Below, piece by piece: positions 16,912 through 26,924 of a DNA stretch of 64,000 nt. This stretch comes from Lysinibacillus_B sp050613145. GTDB lineage: Bacteria > Bacillota > Bacilli > Bacillales_A > Planococcaceae. Numbering within the stretch: position 1 is the first letter of the stretch; each line of letters begins with the position of its first letter. The position numbers were made by a program, and so were the translations under genes. Below the pieces are notes generated by a model. It was not told the origin of the DNA. It made no database searches and saw only the letters and a list, made by a program, of their open reading frames with translations. The stretch covers positions 1,116,001-1,180,000 of the forward strand of contig NZ_CP192507.1 in the NCBI RefSeq assembly GCF_050613145.1, written 5' to 3'.

Positions 16912-19900
16912 GTGACACAACAAGCTACGGAGCGCTTTTTACTGTTACTTCAGCAGCTTGAATTGACAGAGGATGTGTACATGTCATTTTTTGAGCGTGG
17001 AGAATTATCACGCATGACGGTTCATAAAAAAAAGCGCGTTTGGCAATTTGGGATTACACTAGAGCAAATTTTGCCTTATCAAGTGTATCAAGTAATGCGC
17101 ATGCGAATGGTCGAGAAATTTGCACATATCGCTCAAGTTTCATTGGCTATTGAAACACGTGCACCACAAGTAACGGAACAACTGGTTCATGAATACTGGC
17201 TGACAGTAATTGAAGCGATTGATGATATGTCGCCGCCATTACGTCAACAGTTAGCGAAGCAAATCCCTGTTTGGACAGGTAATAAAATTGTTGCGAATGT
17301 GGAGCAAGATATTCAGCTTATGCAGTTAAAGGCTAAATATGCAGAGCGCATATCAATGGAATATAGGGCGTTAGGCTTTCCACATATGCCAATAGACTTT
17401 CAGTTAGTAGACCCAAGTGAAGAACTGCTTGCGATGCAAGAAGCATTTTATGAGCAACGTAGACAAGAAGAAGAACGACTTTCACAACAGGCACTAGAAG
17501 ATTTCCAACGCCGTGAAAAAGAAAAAGCGGCCAACCCAGCAGCTGTTGCCCAGGACCGACCGTTTCAGCTGGGCGGCATGATTAAAAATCCAGAAGTGGC
17601 AGAAATTCGTTCTGTTGTTGAGGAAGAAAGCTCGATCATTTTAGAAGGCTTTGTTTTCGTAAATGAAATAAAAATTTTAAAGAGTGGTCGTGCATTGCTT
17701 GAATTTAAAATGACGGATTATACGGACTCCATGCTCATCAAAATGTTCTCGCGCGGTGATGATGATCTCGCGATGATGGAACAATTGAAAAAAGGAATGT
17801 GGGTACGTGTACGTGGCTCGGTTCAATGGGATAATTTTGCGCGTGATATGGTGATGATGGCACGTGATATAAATGAAATTCATAGAGAGTCGCGTAAAGA
17901 TTTGGCACCTGATGGGGAAAAGCGTGTAGAGCTTCATATGCATACACCGATGAGTCAGATGGATGCTGTAACATCGGTGGATCGTTTAATTGCACAGGCA
18001 GCAAAATGGGGGCATTCGGCTATTGCTGTAACCGATCATGCTGTTGTACAGGCATTCCCAGATGCTTATGCCGCAGGAAAAAAGAACGGTATTAAAGTGA
18101 TTTATGGGCTAGAGGCTAATCTCGTTGATGATGGGGCGCCGATTGCTTACGCTGAACAGCATATTCAACTGGAGGAAGCAACATTTGTCGTATTTGACGT
18201 TGAAACAACGGGTTTCTCCAATGTATACGATGCAATTATTGAGCTTGCTGCAGTCAAAATAAAAAATGGTGAAGTGATTGAACGCTTTGAGCGATTTTCC
18301 AATCCTCATCGTCCGTTGACAGCTAAAATTATTGAGCTCACGCATATTACAGATGATATGCTTGTTGGTCAACCAGAGATTGAACAAGTCGTGCAAGAGT
18401 TTTATGAATTTATTGGCGACGCCATCGTTGTCGCCCATAACGCATCGTTTGACCTTGGCTTTTTATATGTCGCCTATAAAAAAGTTGGAATTGAAGGGGT
18501 TCAACATCCCGCAATCGATACAGTTGAACTTTCACGTCTCGTAAATCCAGGGCAAAAAGCGCATAATTTAAAAGCATTAACAAGAAAATACAATATCGAG
18601 TTATCGCAGCATCACCGTGCTATTTACGATACAGAAGCAACAGGGGAGTTATTACTGCATCTATTAAAACAAGCGTTTGATATGGGCATTGCTTATCACG
18701 ATGAATTTAATCAGCATGTAGGCGGAACGGATGGATATAAGCAAGCACGTCCAAGCCATTGTACGATTTTAGCTGTTGATAATGATGGTCTTAAAAATTT
18801 ATTTAAGCTTGTGTCGATTGCGCACACACAAACTTTTTATCGTGTACCACGCATTCGTCGTTCGGACTTAACGAAGCTACGGCAAGGTTTAATTGTTGGT
18901 TCAGGTTGTTCCAATGGTGAGTTATTTGAAACGATTATGAATAAAACACCAGAAGAGGCTGAAAAAGTAGCGAAGTTTTATGATTATATTGAAGTACAGC
19001 CTAAGCCGGTTTATTCACCATTAATTGACGGTGGTGTCGTGCATGATGAGTGGAATTTAGAAGATATTATTCGTCGTCTCGTCAAGCTTGGGAAGAAGCT
19101 AGATATACCCGTTTGTGCAACAGGCAATGTGCATTACTTAGATGAGACAGATTATAAATTCCGTCAAATTTTAATTGGTTCTATGGGTGGGGCAAATCCA
19201 CTAAACCGTAATCCCTTGCCAAAGGTACATTTCCGCACAACAGATGAAATGCTCAAGGAATTTGATTTTTTAGGACCAGAATTAGCGAAAGAAGTTGTTG
19301 TAACAAATACGCAAAAAGTAGCGGCCATGGTCGGTGATGTTAAACCGATTAAAGATGATTTATATACACCGAAAATTGAAGGTTCAGATGAAGAGGTTAC
19401 CAATTTAACGTATGAAATGGCGCATCTTATTTATGGTGAGGAGCTACCGGAAATTGTACAGGCTCGTATAGAAAAGGAATTAAAGTCGATTTTAGGGCAC
19501 GGATTCGGGGTTATTTACTTAATCTCTGCCAAGCTCGTAAAAAAATCACTAGCGGATGGCTACTTAGTTGGTTCCCGTGGTTCGGTAGGGTCATCGCTCG
19601 TTGCGACATTTATGGAAATTACCGAAGTAAATCCATTACCACCGCATTATGTGTGCCCGAACTGTAAGCATTCTGAGTTTATCGCAGATGGTTCCGTTGC
19701 GTCAGGCTACGATTTACCGAACAAAGATTGTGTCAACTGTGGCAGTGCCTACAAAAAAGATGGACAAGACATTCCGTTTGAAACGTTCCTTGGATTTAAA
19801 GGAGATAAGGTACCGGATATCGATTTGAATTTCTCCGGTGAATATCAGCCAAATGCTCATAATTATACGAAAGTATTGTTCGGTGAGGACTATGTTTATC

Positions 19901-21234
19901 GTGCAGGGACGATTGGTACGGTTGCAGAAAAAACCGCATATGGGTATGTAAAAGGGTACGCCAATGATCACAATATGACCTTTAGAAATGCGGAAGTAGA
20001 CCGGCTTGTACAAGGGTGTACAGGTGTTAAACGTACAACAGGCCAGCACCCGGGTGGGATTATTGTAATTCCTGATTATATGGAGGTATATGATTTTACA
20101 CCGGTGCAATATCCCGCGGATGCACAAGACGCAGAATGGAAAACGACGCATTTTGACTTCCATTCTATCCACGATAACGTATTAAAATTAGATATTCTTG
20201 GACACGATGATCCGACAGTGATTCGTATGTTACAAGATCTATCAGGGATTGATCCGAAAACGATTCCGACAGATGATCCAGAAGTCATGAAAATATTTAG
20301 CTCTCCGGAGTCGCTAGGTGTAACGGCGGAACAAATCGGTACAAAAACAGGGACGCTTGGTATTCCTGAGTTTGGTACAAAGTTTGTGCGTCAAATGCTT
20401 GAAGATACGAAGCCATCTACATTTAGTGAACTTGTTCAAATTTCAGGACTATCCCACGGTACAGACGTATGGCTGGGGAATGCCCAAGAGCTGATTCATA
20501 ATGGTATATGCGTCTTATCTGAAGTAATCGGCTGTCGTGACGACATTATGGTGTATTTAATATACCAAGGGCTTGAACCATCCTTTGCGTTCAAAATTAT
20601 GGAGTCGGTACGTAAAGGAAAAGGCTTGACAGAAGAAATGGAAGCTGAAATGAAGGATAAAAAAGTGCCGGATTGGTATATCGATTCTTGTAAAAAAATT
20701 AAATACATGTTCCCTAAGGCGCACGCTGCCGCGTATGTATTAATGGCAGTGCGTATTGCGTGGTTTAAAGTACATTATCCGATTCTGTATTACGCGGCTT
20801 ACTTTACAGTGCGTGCGGATGATTTTGATTTGATTGCGATGACACAAGGTTCAGCAATGATCCGCCAAAAAATTGATGAAATTGCGATTAAAGGATTGGA
20901 TGCATCGACAAAAGAGAAAAACTTAATGACTGTGCTTGAGATTGCGTTAGAAATGAGTGAGCGCGGGATAAGTATGCAAAAGCCAGATTTATATCGTTCG
21001 GAAGCGAGTGAATTTATTATCGAGGGGAATACGCTTATTCCGCCATTTGATGCGATTCCAGGTCTAGGCACAAACGTAGCGAAGCAAATTGTTGCAGCAC
21101 GTGCAGAAGGTGAGTTTTTATCAAAAGAAGACTTGCAGCGCCGTGGACGTGTATCTAAAACGTTAATTGAGTATATGGATCAACTGGGTTGTTTGGAAGG
21201 GATGCCAGACGCAAACCAATTATCGCTATTCTAA
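16912..21234 (+). CDS. polC: DNA polymerase III alpha subunit PolC (Gram-positive type)
   Basis: Main replicative polymerase with built-in 3'-5' proofreading. The GTG start at 16912 has AAGGAGGA. At 1440 residues it has the PolC order: N-terminal domain, OB fold (about 235-320), PHP domain (HMHTPMSQMD from about 343), a DnaQ-type exonuclease inserted in PHP (FDVETTGFS near 425-433) and the polymerase core with catalytic PDIDLNFSG near 968-976. A Cys-based zinc motif (VCPNC, then CVNC, about 913-945) precedes the catalytic core. Confidence 0.98.
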   Translation: MTQQATERFLLLLQQLELTEDVYMSFFERGELSRMTVHKKKRVWQFGITLEQILPYQVYQVMRMRMVEKFAHIAQVSLAIETRAPQVTEQLVHEYWLTVIEAIDDMSPPLRQQLAKQIPVWTGNKIVANVEQDIQLMQLKAKYAERISMEYRALGFPHMPIDFQLVDPSEELLAMQEAFYEQRRQEEERLSQQALEDFQRREKEKAANPAAVAQDRPFQLGGMIKNPEVAEIRSVVEEESSIILEGFVFVNEIKILKSGRALLEFKMTDYTDSMLIKMFSRGDDDLAMMEQLKKGMWVRVRGSVQWDNFARDMVMMARDINEIHRESRKDLAPDGEKRVELHMHTPMSQMDAVTSVDRLIAQAAKWGHSAIAVTDHAVVQAFPDAYAAGKKNGIKVIYGLEANLVDDGAPIAYAEQHIQLEEATFVVFDVETTGFSNVYDAIIELAAVKIKNGEVIERFERFSNPHRPLTAKIIELTHITDDMLVGQPEIEQVVQEFYEFIGDAIVVAHNASFDLGFLYVAYKKVGIEGVQHPAIDTVELSRLVNPGQKAHNLKALTRKYNIELSQHHRAIYDTEATGELLLHLLKQAFDMGIAYHDEFNQHVGGTDGYKQARPSHCTILAVDNDGLKNLFKLVSIAHTQTFYRVPRIRRSDLTKLRQGLIVGSGCSNGELFETIMNKTPEEAEKVAKFYDYIEVQPKPVYSPLIDGGVVHDEWNLEDIIRRLVKLGKKLDIPVCATGNVHYLDETDYKFRQILIGSMGGANPLNRNPLPKVHFRTTDEMLKEFDFLGPELAKEVVVTNTQKVAAMVGDVKPIKDDLYTPKIEGSDEEVTNLTYEMAHLIYGEELPEIVQARIEKELKSILGHGFGVIYLISAKLVKKSLADGYLVGSRGSVGSSLVATFMEITEVNPLPPHYVCPNCKHSEFIADGSVASGYDLPNKDCVNCGSAYKKDGQDIPFETFLGFKGDKVPDIDLNFSGEYQPNAHNYTKVLFGEDYVYRAGTIGTVAEKTAYGYVKGYANDHNMTFRNAEVDRLVQGCTGVKRTTGQHPGGIIVIPDYMEVYDFTPVQYPADAQDAEWKTTHFDFHSIHDNVLKLDILGHDDPTVIRMLQDLSGIDPKTIPTDDPEVMKIFSSPESLGVTAEQIGTKTGTLGIPEFGTKFVRQMLEDTKPSTFSELVQISGLSHGTDVWLGNAQELIHNGICVLSEVIGCRDDIMVYLIYQGLEPSFAFKIMESVRKGKGLTEEMEAEMKDKKVPDWYIDSCKKIKYMFPKAHAAAYVLMAVRIAWFKVHYPILYYAAYFTVRADDFDLIAMTQGSAMIRQKIDEIAIKGLDASTKEKNLMTVLEIALEMSERGISMQKPDLYRSEASEFIIEGNTLIPPFDAIPGLGTNVAKQIVAARAEGEFLSKEDLQRRGRVSKTLIEYMDQLGCLEGMPDANQLSLF

Positions 21235-21324
21235 GCAGAGAAATCCTATTTAAAGCATGTTCGTTTGCATTACGTTATGAGGTATGTTATTCTAATGGTA
21301 ATAATTTGTTGATAGCATTGCAGC

Positions 21325-21353
21325 AAAAGAGTGGGTTTCTCCCGCTCTTTTCT
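21325..21353 (+). terminator. polC terminator
   Basis: AAAAGAGTGGG (21325-21335) pairs with CCCGCTCTTTT (21341-21351) with one U-G, a 5-nt loop, then a T-rich run. Confidence 0.88.
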
Positions 21354-21561
21354 ATTGTTTATGCCTACATACAAGTTTTTTACGCATAAACAACAGCTGT
21401 TGAGACCTCAAATTTCACCACTTGCTGGTGGAATTTGTGTTTTATTAGCGGATACTCCCGTATAAAAGTAGACAAATATCCGTATAAAAAGAATATTATC
21501 GCGTCCTAAATGGACCAACTGTGTTTTACGGATGAAAAAAACGTGACGTAAGGAGGATACG
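21354..21561 (+). other. Gap before rimP with a second hairpin and repeated GTATAAAA boxes
   Basis: CAAATTTCACC (21409-21419) pairs with GGTGGAATTTG (about 21427-21437), followed by TGTTTTATTA, a second possible terminator. Downstream, CCGTATAAAA occurs twice (about 21458-21467 and 21480-21489), with TAGACA between them. The nusA operon promoter should lie here, but I could not choose a single -35/-10 pair with correct spacing. Confidence 0.4.
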
Positions 21562-22047
21562 ATGAGCAAAGTTACGTCAATTATTGAAGAACTGGTAACA
21601 CCGATTACAACAGAGTTAAACTTAGAACTTGTAGATGTCGAGTTCGTGAAGGAAGGTCGCAACTGGTTTTTACGTGTCTATGTTGATACACCAGAAGGTG
21701 GAATTGATATTGACCAATGTGCATTAGTAAGTGAACGTTTAAGCTTAATATTAGATGAAAAAGATCCAATTGAGCAAAACTATTACTTAGAAGTGTCTTC
21801 GCCTGGTGCTGAGCGTCCACTGAAAAAAGAATCCGACTTCGAAAAAGCAGTCGGCAAATATATTTATGTGAAAACGTATGAGCCAATCAAGGACATGAAA
21901 GAATTCGAAGGATACTTAATGGCATATAATGGTGAAGATTTATCGATGACCGTTCGTATTAAAACACGTAAAGTAAATGTAGAAATTCCAAAAGAAAAAG
22001 TCGCACAAGCTCGTTATGCGATTGATTTTTCAGATAAGCAAATTTAG
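21562..22047 (+). CDS. rimP: Ribosome maturation factor RimP
   Basis: Assists 30S subunit assembly. The 161-residue protein has the two-domain RimP pattern, with LELVDVEFVKEGRNWFLRVYVD near the N-terminus (quoted in outline) and YYLEVSSPGAERPLKK at about 74-89. AAGGAGG precedes ATG 21562. It is first in the conserved rimP-nusA-rnpM-ylxQ-infB-ylxP-rbfA order. Confidence 0.97.
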   Translation: MSKVTSIIEELVTPITTELNLELVDVEFVKEGRNWFLRVYVDTPEGGIDIDQCALVSERLSLILDEKDPIEQNYYLEVSSPGAERPLKKESDFEKAVGKYIYVKTYEPIKDMKEFEGYLMAYNGEDLSMTVRIKTRKVNVEIPKEKVAQARYAIDFSDKQI

Positions 22048-22061
22048 GAGTGAAAATAAAA

Positions 22062-23189
22062 ATGAATAGTGAGTTACTAGATGCTTTAACGGCACTGGAA
22101 GAGCAGAAGGGCATTTCAAGAGAGGTACTAATTGAGGCAATTGAGGCAGCATTAGTAACTGCTTATAAGCGTAACTTTAACCAAGCACAAAATGTACGCG
22201 TTGATCTGAACTTAAATACAGGTTCAATGGTCGTTTACTCTCGCAAAGATGTTGTAGAAGAGGTAGAGGATGATCGTCTGCAAATTTCATTGGAAGATGC
22301 CAAGGCAATTAATCCTGTATATGAAGTAGGCGATGTGTTAGAGCAAGAAGTGACACCGCGTAACTTTGGGCGTATTGCGGCACAAACAGCGAAGCAAGTT
22401 GTCACACAACGTGTACGCGAAGCAGAGCGTGGTCGCATCTACGAAGAATACGTAGATTCAGTAGATGACATTGTCGTTGGTACAATTGAACGTCAAGATC
22501 AGCGTAATATTTATGTGTCACTTGGTAAAGTAGAGGCAGCTTTACCAACGAATGAACAAATTCAAGGTGAAGTATATAAGCCGCAAAGTCGCCTTCGTAT
22601 GTATATCACAAAAGTAGAACGTACGACAAAAGGTCCTCAGATTATCGTTTCTCGTACACACCCAGGCTTATTACGTCGCTTATTCGAAATGGAAGTTCCT
22701 GAAATTTACGATGGTACAGTAGAAATTAAGTCAATCGCTCGTGAAGCCGGTGATCGCTCAAAGATTTCTGTTTACGCTCATAATGAGGAAGTAGACCCAG
22801 TCGGCTCATGTGTAGGAGCAAAGGGAGCGCGCGTACAAACAATTGTAAACGAATTAAACGGAGAGAAAATTGACATCGTAGAATGGTCAGAAGATCCAGT
22901 AGTATTCGTAGCAAATGCGTTAAGTCCATCAAAGGTACTTGATGTTCAAGTGAACGAAGAAGAAAAATCCACAACGGTTGTTGTGCCAGATTATCAACTG
23001 TCACTTGCTATTGGTAAACGTGGTCAAAACGCACGCCTTGCAGCAAAATTAACAGGGTGGAAAATTGATATTAAGAGTGAAACAGAAGCGCGCGAATTAG
23101 GGATTTATCCTAACGAAGCAAGCACATTTGTTCCGCAATTAGATGACGAAGAACTTGAGTACGATTTATATGCGGATGACGAAGAATAG
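22062..23189 (+). CDS. nusA: Transcription elongation/termination factor NusA
   Basis: Modulates pausing, termination and antitermination. I chose ATG 22062 because AGGAG ends at 22050; a GTG at 22050 lies inside that site. The 375 residues contain an N-terminal RNAP-binding domain, S1 (about 130-200), and two KH domains (VGSCVGAKGARVQ and LAIGKRGQNARLA). There is no C-terminal acidic repeat extension, as normal for Firmicutes. The C-terminal tail is acidic. Confidence 0.97.
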   Translation: MNSELLDALTALEEQKGISREVLIEAIEAALVTAYKRNFNQAQNVRVDLNLNTGSMVVYSRKDVVEEVEDDRLQISLEDAKAINPVYEVGDVLEQEVTPRNFGRIAAQTAKQVVTQRVREAERGRIYEEYVDSVDDIVVGTIERQDQRNIYVSLGKVEAALPTNEQIQGEVYKPQSRLRMYITKVERTTKGPQIIVSRTHPGLLRRLFEMEVPEIYDGTVEIKSIAREAGDRSKISVYAHNEEVDPVGSCVGAKGARVQTIVNELNGEKIDIVEWSEDPVVFVANALSPSKVLDVQVNEEEKSTTVVVPDYQLSLAIGKRGQNARLAAKLTGWKIDIKSETEARELGIYPNEASTFVPQLDDEELEYDLYADDEE

Positions 23190-23207
23190 TGAGTAAATAA
23201 CGATAGC

Positions 23208-23228
23208 GCTGTGCTAGTGTAGATATTA
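23208..23228 (+). repeat. Motif shared with the rpsO leader (copy 1)
   Basis: GCTGTGCTAGTG (23208-23219), preceded by CGATAGC and followed by a GATATTA, recurs in the rpsO leader at 28876-28887 with similar flanks (CGATT before, GATATTT after). Lies in the 115-bp gap between nusA and rnpM. Confidence 0.45.
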
Positions 23229-23304
23229 GATCTTGAACATACACGACTATCATAAAAATTCGACAGCATATTAATAAGTTGTTACTTTAGTGAGGTGAAT
23301 TCTG

Positions 23305-23583
23305 ATGACGACGAATAGGAAGATTCCTTTACGCAAATGTATCGCAACAGGCGAAATGCTTCCAAAAAAAGCGATGATTCGTGTTGTTCGTTCCAAAGAG
23401 GGTGAAGTATCCGTCGATGTAACAGGTAAAAAATCTGGTCGCGGTGCTTACGTATCAAAATCAGAGGAAGCAGTAAATTTAGCGCGTAAAAAAAATATTT
23501 TAGAACGTCAATTAGAAGCGAAAATTCCTGATGAAATTTATGAGCAACTCATCACGCTAATTCGCAGGGAGTCGATTTTATGA
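23305..23583 (+). CDS. rnpM: RNase P modulator RnpM (YlxR family)
   Basis: A 92-residue YlxR-family RNA-binding protein. The conserved PLRKCIATGEMLPKKAMIRV start and the GRGAYV motif are present. The family has been linked to RNase P RNA regulation in B. subtilis. The start has GTGAGGTG. Its end overlaps the ylxQ start by four bases (ATGA-type overlap), indicating coupling. Confidence 0.93.
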   Translation: MTTNRKIPLRKCIATGEMLPKKAMIRVVRSKEGEVSVDVTGKKSGRGAYVSKSEEAVNLARKKNILERQLEAKIPDEIYEQLITLIRRESIL

Positions 23584-23888
23584 CCAACCAAGCGATTCTG
23601 CAACTGTTAGGGTTAGCAGCAAGAGCGCGTAAAGTAATTTCTGGTGAAGAATTAGTCATTAAAGAAATTCGTAGTGGCAATGCCAAAATCGTGCTCTTAG
23701 CATCTGATGCATCAGCGAATACTAGTAAAAAATTGACGGATAAGTGTACGTATTACAATGTTGAGTTACATGTGTTTGGCGATCGTTATGATCTCGGACA
23801 TGCTACAGGAAAAGAAGCTCGTGTCGCGTTAGCGATTACAGATAGCGGGTTTGCAAAGAAAATGTCTAGTCTACTCAACGAAAAATAA
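23580..23888 (+). CDS. ylxQ: L7Ae-family RNA-binding protein YlxQ
   Basis: A 102-residue protein of the L7Ae/L30e/S12e/Gadd45 family, which bind kink-turn RNAs. Typical features are LGLAARARKVISGEE near the N-terminus, IVLLASDAS in the core and the GHATGKEARVALAI block. Overlaps rnpM; infB follows after 14 bp. Likely acts on ribosome or RNA structures; the precise target is not evident. Confidence 0.93.
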   Translation: MTNQAILQLLGLAARARKVISGEELVIKEIRSGNAKIVLLASDASANTSKKLTDKCTYYNVELHVFGDRYDLGHATGKEARVALAITDSGFAKKMSSLLNEK

Positions 23889-23902
23889 TCGGGGGTGAGC
23901 AG

Positions 23903-26137
23903 ATGAGCAAAGTAAGAGTTCATGAATATGCGAAAAAGGTAAATAAAACGAGTAAAGAAGTAATTGAACAGCTAGGAAAGCTTGACATGCCTGTGAAAAA
24001 TCATATGGCTGTATTAGAAGCTGATACTGTTTCAAAACTTGATGCAGTCTTTAAGCAAACAGTAGAACGAATAAAAGCAACTCCTTCTAAACAACCTGTA
24101 AAAGAGCAGGTGAATAAACAAAACACGCGTTCACAAGCGTCACAACAACCAAAAGCAGTAAAGCAACAACCTTCTCAAGCAAGTCAATCATCGTCTACGG
24201 GCGAAAAACAAAAGAATAAAGGTAGCCAAAATAGAAATATGACACAAAATAATAATCAAAATCATAACAATCGTAATAAAGGTGGCAATCAACAACGCCG
24301 TAAGCCAGGAATCCATGGTGGGAAGCGTCGTACACATAAGCCACAACAGCCGGTGCAAGTAGTACAAAAAGAATTACCAGAAAAAATTACATTCTATGAA
24401 AGTCTAACAGTAGCGGAGTTAGCGAAAAAATTACACCGTGAACCATCTGAATTAATCAAAAAGTTATTCATGCTAGGTGTAATGGCCACAATTAACCAAG
24501 AGCTAGATAAAGATGCCATTGAGTTAATTTGTGCAGACTATGGTGTAGAAGTAGAAGAAGAAGTACGTGTAGATATTACCGATTTAGAAACGCACTTCGA
24601 ACAAGTAACTGAAATGGATGAAGCATTATTAGAAGAGCGTCCACCAGTTGTAACGATTATGGGTCACGTAGACCATGGTAAAACAACATTACTTGATTCG
24701 ATTCGTAATACAAAAGTAACTGCTGGAGAAGCAGGTGGTATTACACAACATATCGGTGCTTACCAAGTAGAAGTACAAGATAAGAAAATTTCATTCTTAG
24801 ATACACCTGGTCACGCTGCGTTTACAACGATGCGTGCACGTGGTGCCAAAGTAACGGATTTAGCGATTATTGTAGTAGCAGCAGATGATGGTGTGATGCC
24901 TCAAACAGTGGAAGCGATTAACCACGCAAAAGCGGCAGAAGTGCCAATTATCGTTGCGGTAAACAAAATGGATAAACCTTCAGCAAACCCAGACCGTGTT
25001 ATGCAAGAATTAACAGAGCATGCTTTAGTGCCGGAAGACTGGGGTGGCGACACAATTTTCGTACCAATCTCTGCATTAAAAGGAGAAGGTATTGAGCAAT
25101 TGTTAGAAATGATTTTATTAGTTTCTGAAGTAGCAGAACTAAAAGCAAATCCAAACCGCTCAGCAATCGGTACAGTTATTGAAGCGCAATTGGATAAAGG
25201 TCGCGGTTCTGTGGCAACATTATTAGTACAAGACGGGACATTACGTGTTGGTGATCCAATCGTAGTAGGTCATGCTTACGGTCGCGTTCGTGCGATGGTT
25301 AATGACATGGGTCGCCGCGTAAAAGAGGCGGGTCCATCTACACCAGTTGAAATTACAGGTCTGAACGATGTACCACAAGCAGGTGACCGTTTTGTAGTGT
25401 TCGAAGATGAGAAAACAGCTCGTCAAGTAGGTGAATCTCGCGCGATGACAGCAATCCAAGCACAGCGTTCTGAAAAGCAACGCGTAACGCTGGATAACTT
25501 ATTCGAACAAATGAGCCAAGGTGACGTAAAAGAATTAAACTTAATCGTTAAAGCAGACGTACAAGGTACAGTAGAAGCGATGGCTGCATCATTAATGAAA
25601 ATTGATGTAGAAGGCGTAAACGTGAAAATTATTCACACGGGTGCAGGTGCGATTACAGAATCGGATATTACACTTGCCGCAGCTTCAAACGCTATCGTGA
25701 TTGGTTTCAATGTTCGTCCTGATGTAAATGCAAAACGTGCAGCAGAAGCTGAAGGAGTAGACATTCGTTTACATCGCATTATTTACAAAGTAATCGAAGA
25801 AATCGAAGCAGCGATGAAAGGTATGTTAGACCCTGAATATGAAGAAAAAATTGTTGGTCAAGCAGAAGTTCGTCAAACAATCAAAGTATCAAAAGTAGGT
25901 ACAATTGCTGGTTCTTATGTAATAGAAGGTAAAATTGTGCGTGATGCAGGTGTACGTATTATCCGCGAAGGTATCGTTGTATTTGAAGGTGAGCTAGACT
26001 CATTAAAACGCTTCAAAGATGATGCAAAAGAAGTGGCAAGAGGTTACGAATGTGGTATCACAATTAAAAACTATAACGACATTAAAGAGGGCGACATTAT
26101 TGAAGCCTTCATTATGGAAGAAATTAAACGCGTCTAA
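23903..26137 (+). CDS. infB: Translation initiation factor IF-2
   Basis: GTPase that brings initiator tRNA to the ribosome. The 744 residues begin with an N-terminal IF2N domain, a low-complexity Gln/Asn/Lys-rich linker (about 55-160), a second IF2N domain, then the G domain with GHVDHGKTT (about 253-261), DTPGH and NKMD motifs, and the C-terminal beta-barrel domains. GGGGTGAG precedes the ATG. The stop overlaps the ylxP start (TAATG). Confidence 0.98.
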   Translation: MSKVRVHEYAKKVNKTSKEVIEQLGKLDMPVKNHMAVLEADTVSKLDAVFKQTVERIKATPSKQPVKEQVNKQNTRSQASQQPKAVKQQPSQASQSSSTGEKQKNKGSQNRNMTQNNNQNHNNRNKGGNQQRRKPGIHGGKRRTHKPQQPVQVVQKELPEKITFYESLTVAELAKKLHREPSELIKKLFMLGVMATINQELDKDAIELICADYGVEVEEEVRVDITDLETHFEQVTEMDEALLEERPPVVTIMGHVDHGKTTLLDSIRNTKVTAGEAGGITQHIGAYQVEVQDKKISFLDTPGHAAFTTMRARGAKVTDLAIIVVAADDGVMPQTVEAINHAKAAEVPIIVAVNKMDKPSANPDRVMQELTEHALVPEDWGGDTIFVPISALKGEGIEQLLEMILLVSEVAELKANPNRSAIGTVIEAQLDKGRGSVATLLVQDGTLRVGDPIVVGHAYGRVRAMVNDMGRRVKEAGPSTPVEITGLNDVPQAGDRFVVFEDEKTARQVGESRAMTAIQAQRSEKQRVTLDNLFEQMSQGDVKELNLIVKADVQGTVEAMAASLMKIDVEGVNVKIIHTGAGAITESDITLAAASNAIVIGFNVRPDVNAKRAAEAEGVDIRLHRIIYKVIEEIEAAMKGMLDPEYEEKIVGQAEVRQTIKVSKVGTIAGSYVIEGKIVRDAGVRIIREGIVVFEGELDSLKRFKDDAKEVARGYECGITIKNYNDIKEGDIIEAFIMEEIKRV

Positions 26138-26415
26138 TGATTGTCTACGCAGAAGTTGAATTCATTATTCACACTGCCCATTCGTTAAAGGAAAAGCGTG
26201 CCGTTTTGCAACGTATGACGATGCGTACGAAGCAAAAATTTAATGTATCTGTTGCGGAAATTGATCATCAAGATGTTTGGCAACGTACACGCCTTGCGAT
26301 TGTGACAGTTGCTTCTTCCAAAGAGGCGGCTGATCGTGAGATGGACCATGCATTGCATTATTTGGAGTCAAATCCACAATGGGAAATGCTTGATCGTTGG
26401 CGTGAATACTTATAA
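26137..26415 (+). CDS. ylxP: DUF503 protein YlxP
   Basis: A 92-residue DUF503-family protein with the conserved HSLKEKRAVLQRM motif near residues 14-26. Conserved between infB and rbfA in Bacillales and thought to act in ribosome or translation biology. The start overlaps the infB stop by one base, so it is translationally coupled. Confidence 0.93.
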   Translation: MIVYAEVEFIIHTAHSLKEKRAVLQRMTMRTKQKFNVSVAEIDHQDVWQRTRLAIVTVASSKEAADREMDHALHYLESNPQWEMLDRWREYL

Positions 26416-26421
26416 AGCAAT

Positions 26422-26456
26422 GGGTTCATACCATGTGTAAGATGTGGTGTGAACCC
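26422..26456 (+). other. Hairpin without U-tract between ylxP and rbfA
   Basis: GGGTTCA (26422-26428) pairs with TGAACCC (26450-26456), extended by an inner imperfect ACCA/TGGT pairing. No T-run follows, so it probably does not terminate; it could affect processing or rbfA translation. Confidence 0.4.
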
Positions 26457-26487
26457 TCATGAGATATAGATAAAGGTGGTGACACGT

Positions 26488-26832
26488 ATGTCTCTACGTT
26501 CTAACCGCGTAGCTGAGCAAATGAAAAAAGAGCTTGGTGAGATTATTGGTCGTAAAATTAAAGACCCTCGCGTAGGTTTTGTAACAGTAACAGACGTTGA
26601 TGTAACAGGAGACTTACAACAAGCAACGGTGTATATTACTTCATTAGGAAATGAACGTGAGCGTGCAGAAACGTTAAAAGCATTAGAAAAAGCATCAGGC
26701 TTTATTCGCTCAGAAATCGGTTCTCGTATTCGTTTACGTCGTACACCAGAAATTTCCTTCACATTTGATGCTTCAATTGAGTACGGTAACAAGATCGATG
26801 AATTGTTACGTTCTCTACATCAAGAGAAGTAA
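26488..26832 (+). CDS. rbfA: Ribosome-binding factor A
   Basis: Aids late 30S maturation around the 5' end of 16S rRNA. I chose ATG 26488 because AAAGGTGGTG lies just upstream; a GTG at 26476 is inside that site. The 114 residues include the N-terminal RSNRVAEQMKKELGEII, VTVTDVDVTGDLQQATVY (shortened) and a C-terminal LRRTPEISFTFDASIEYG block. Terminator follows, ending the operon. Confidence 0.96.
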   Translation: MSLRSNRVAEQMKKELGEIIGRKIKDPRVGFVTVTDVDVTGDLQQATVYITSLGNERERAETLKALEKASGFIRSEIGSRIRLRRTPEISFTFDASIEYGNKIDELLRSLHQEK

Positions 26833-26867
26833 GATCGTATTTGCTTTAGCGCAAAGCATCAACTATT

Positions 26868-26900
26868 AAAAGCCTGTCGCAATATTGCGCAGGCTTTTTT
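26868..26900 (+). terminator. nusA-infB operon terminator
   Basis: AAAAGCCTG...CGC (26868-26880) pairs with GCGCAGGCTTTT (about 26887-26898) with one bulged T, followed by a T run. Confidence 0.87.
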
Positions 26901-26924
26901 ATTAACTGCAAAAGGAGCCGAAAG